From: an uncultured Collinsella sp.
GTDB taxonomy: Bacteria > Actinomycetota > Coriobacteriia > Coriobacteriales > Coriobacteriaceae
Reading direction: 5' to 3'
Assembly (NCBI GenBank): GCA_900759335.1
Contig: CAAEUX010000036.1
Span: forward strand, 29,813 to 93,812
DNA: 64,000 bases
The translations under genes were made by a program, and so were the position numbers. Shown here in pieces: positions 62,759 through 64,000 of the stretch. Numbering within the stretch: the first letter of the stretch is position 1; each line of letters begins with the position of its first letter. Under the pieces are notes generated by a model. It had not been told where the DNA came from and did not search any database. It saw nothing but the letters and a program-made list of their open reading frames with translations.

Positions 62759-62968
62759 GGATGCTCCTTACGAGTCAGTTGCAGCTATGGTACAACGACC
62801 GGCCCCATCCGCGCGAGCGCATCGCCCCGAGACACCGTCAGCGGCCCAAATCAATCCAAAAGTAGAGATTAAGGTATGCCCAAAAATCTATGGCGCTTTA
62901 GCCTAGCAAAGTGACGGCAGGAGGCTACAATGGTTCGACGCGAAAAACTCGGCTGGAAGGATACTCAT

Positions 62969-63946
62969 ATGTACCAGACGCGTAAGATCGGTGTGGTCGG
63001 CCAGGGCCACGTAGGAGCACATGTCGCCAATAGCCTGCTTATGCAGGGCATTGCCGACGAACTGTACCTGTGCGATATCAACGAGGCCAAGGTGACGTCC
63101 GAGGTCCAGGACCTGCGCGACTCCCTTTCGTTTGTCCCGTATAACACCAAGATTGTCAACTGCTACGACCACTACGAGGAGCTGGCCTGCTGCGACGTCA
63201 TCGTCAACGCCGCCGGCAAGGTCGCGCTGGCCGCCGGCAACCGCGACGGCGAGCTGTTCTTTACCACCGACGCCGCCCGCACCTTTGCCAAGCGTATCGT
63301 CGACGCCGGCTTTGACGGCATCTTCGTGAGCATCTCCAACCCCTGCGACGTCGTGTGCACCGAGCTGTGGCACCTGACCGGCTACGATCCCAAGAAGATC
63401 ATCGGCTCGGGCTGCGGTCTGGATTCCGCCCGCCTGCGCACCGAGATCTCCAAGAAGGTCGGCGTGAGCCCCAAGTCCATCGACGCCTACATGATCGGCG
63501 AGCACGGCTTTAGCCAGCTGGCCGCCTTTAAGGCCGCGACCATCGCCGGCAAGAGTCTCAACGAGCTCCAGGCCGAGAACCCCGACAAGTACGCCTTTGA
63601 CCACATGGAGGTCGAGGAGCTCGCGCGCAAGGGCGGCTACGTAACCTACCAGGGCAAGCAGTGCACCGAGTACGCTGTCGCCAACTCCGCCGCGCGCGTC
63701 TGCGCCGCCGTTCTGCACAACGAGCACGCCGTGCTTTCCGCCTCCACGCTTATGACCGGCCAGTATGGCGAGGAGGGCATCTTCACATCCCTGCCGTGCG
63801 TGATCGGCGCCGAGGGCGTCGAGGAGGTCTACACGCTCGACCTGTCCGAGTACGAGCTCGAGGGCTTCCACAAGAGCTGCCAGCACATTCGCGACAACAT
63901 CGCCCAGCTCGACTGGTGGGATGCCGAGGCCTACGACGCCAAGTAA
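62969..63946 (+). CDS. L-lactate / L-2-hydroxyacid dehydrogenase
   Basis: 325 aa from ATG 62969 (GGAAGGA upstream). NAD-dependent enzyme of the LDH/MDH superfamily: Rossmann GVVGQGHVGAHVAN at the N-terminus, catalytic region ISNPCDVVCTELWHLTGYD, LDSARLR and the active-site His in MIGEHGFSQ (Asp is the usual residue after GEHG). The loop AAGKVALAAGNRDGELFF is closer to L-2-hydroxyisocaproate dehydrogenases than to classic LDH, so the substrate could be pyruvate or a larger 2-ketoacid. Confidence 0.88.
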   Translation: MYQTRKIGVVGQGHVGAHVANSLLMQGIADELYLCDINEAKVTSEVQDLRDSLSFVPYNTKIVNCYDHYEELACCDVIVNAAGKVALAAGNRDGELFFTTDAARTFAKRIVDAGFDGIFVSISNPCDVVCTELWHLTGYDPKKIIGSGCGLDSARLRTEISKKVGVSPKSIDAYMIGEHGFSQLAAFKAATIAGKSLNELQAENPDKYAFDHMEVEELARKGGYVTYQGKQCTEYAVANSAARVCAAVLHNEHAVLSASTLMTGQYGEEGIFTSLPCVIGAEGVEEVYTLDLSEYELEGFHKSCQHIRDNIAQLDWWDAEAYDAK

Positions 63947-64000
63947 GCCGCTGGCTCCGCAACCTTACCAATCTATGCGCGATACCAAGCGGGCCGCGCC
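63947..64000. other. Right edge of window
   Basis: 54 bp with no recognisable feature. Confidence 0.5.

Noticed and set aside
62759..62968. SAM riboswitch before metA
   Set aside because: No S-box or SAM-II like core could be recognised in the 210 bp between metA and the dehydrogenase gene.

Overview
The window looks like chromosome from a high-GC Coriobacteriia bacterium, most probably Collinsella or a close relative. Reasons: GC-rich codon use that leaves long antisense ORFs open, an actinobacterial tad pilus locus, Bacillota-like features such as a pheST T-box, and the general gene mix. The genus is an inference from gene content and style; no rRNA is present. Most genes are on the minus strand.

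Layout. 1-0.8 kb: start of an AAA-type ATP-binding protein behind six iteron-like repeats. 0.9-5 kb: a large TPR protein, then three identical tRNA-Arg(ACG) genes, each trailed by a 137-190 bp unit that duplicates the tRNA tail and terminator around a palindromic core. 5-15.5 kb: housekeeping genes serS, proC, rlmH, a frameshifted SPFH gene, tRNA-Leu(CAG) with a fourth tail unit, tatD, rsmA, metG, rsmI, a GH5-like protein and tRNA-Phe. 15.6-16.2 kb: a putative toxin-antitoxin pair. 16.2-25.8 kb: a compact Tad/Flp pilus operon transcribed cpaB, tadZ, tadA, tadB, tadC, flp, then pseudopilin-like genes and a DUF192 gene. 26-32 kb: rsgA, a Ca2+-type P-type ATPase with a structured leader, and pyk. 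32.5-37.3 kb: a Vsr-fold protein, a zinc phospholipase C-like protein and a nickel/cobalt ECF importer (cbiM-cbiQ-cbiO). 37.4-48.3 kb: pheS-pheT with a T-box, an M32 carboxypeptidase, glmM, a DUF4012 protein and a DMT exporter. 48.6-53.7 kb: accessory genes next to tRNA-Val(GAC), including an HNH nuclease and an AlbA_2/HATPase regulator-like protein with arrays of a 9-bp repeat. 54-64 kb: an M16 peptidase, a zinc-ribbon/EF-hand/YD-like surface protein, hicAB, 5-formyl-THF cyclo-ligase, a second nuclease-fold (AbiEi-like) protein, metA and an L-lactate/2-hydroxyacid dehydrogenase.

The signals I rate most worth testing are: (1) the P-type ATPase leader, where a hairpin loop is perfectly complementary over 7 nt to the loop of a second hairpin that occludes the ribosome binding site, resembling a kissing-loop riboregulator; (2) the tRNA-tail units, which show compensatory base changes in a stem and recur at two unrelated tRNA loci; (3) the two arrays of TTATCTCTC repeats with identical 13/18-bp spacing before the AlbA_2/HATPase gene; (4) a LexA-like box overlapping the -35 of hicAB. 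Dispersed hairpin families (core GGGACAGG; core GAGCGTGGA) are scattered through the intergenic regions.

All calls come from reading the sequence and known family motifs; no database search was run.
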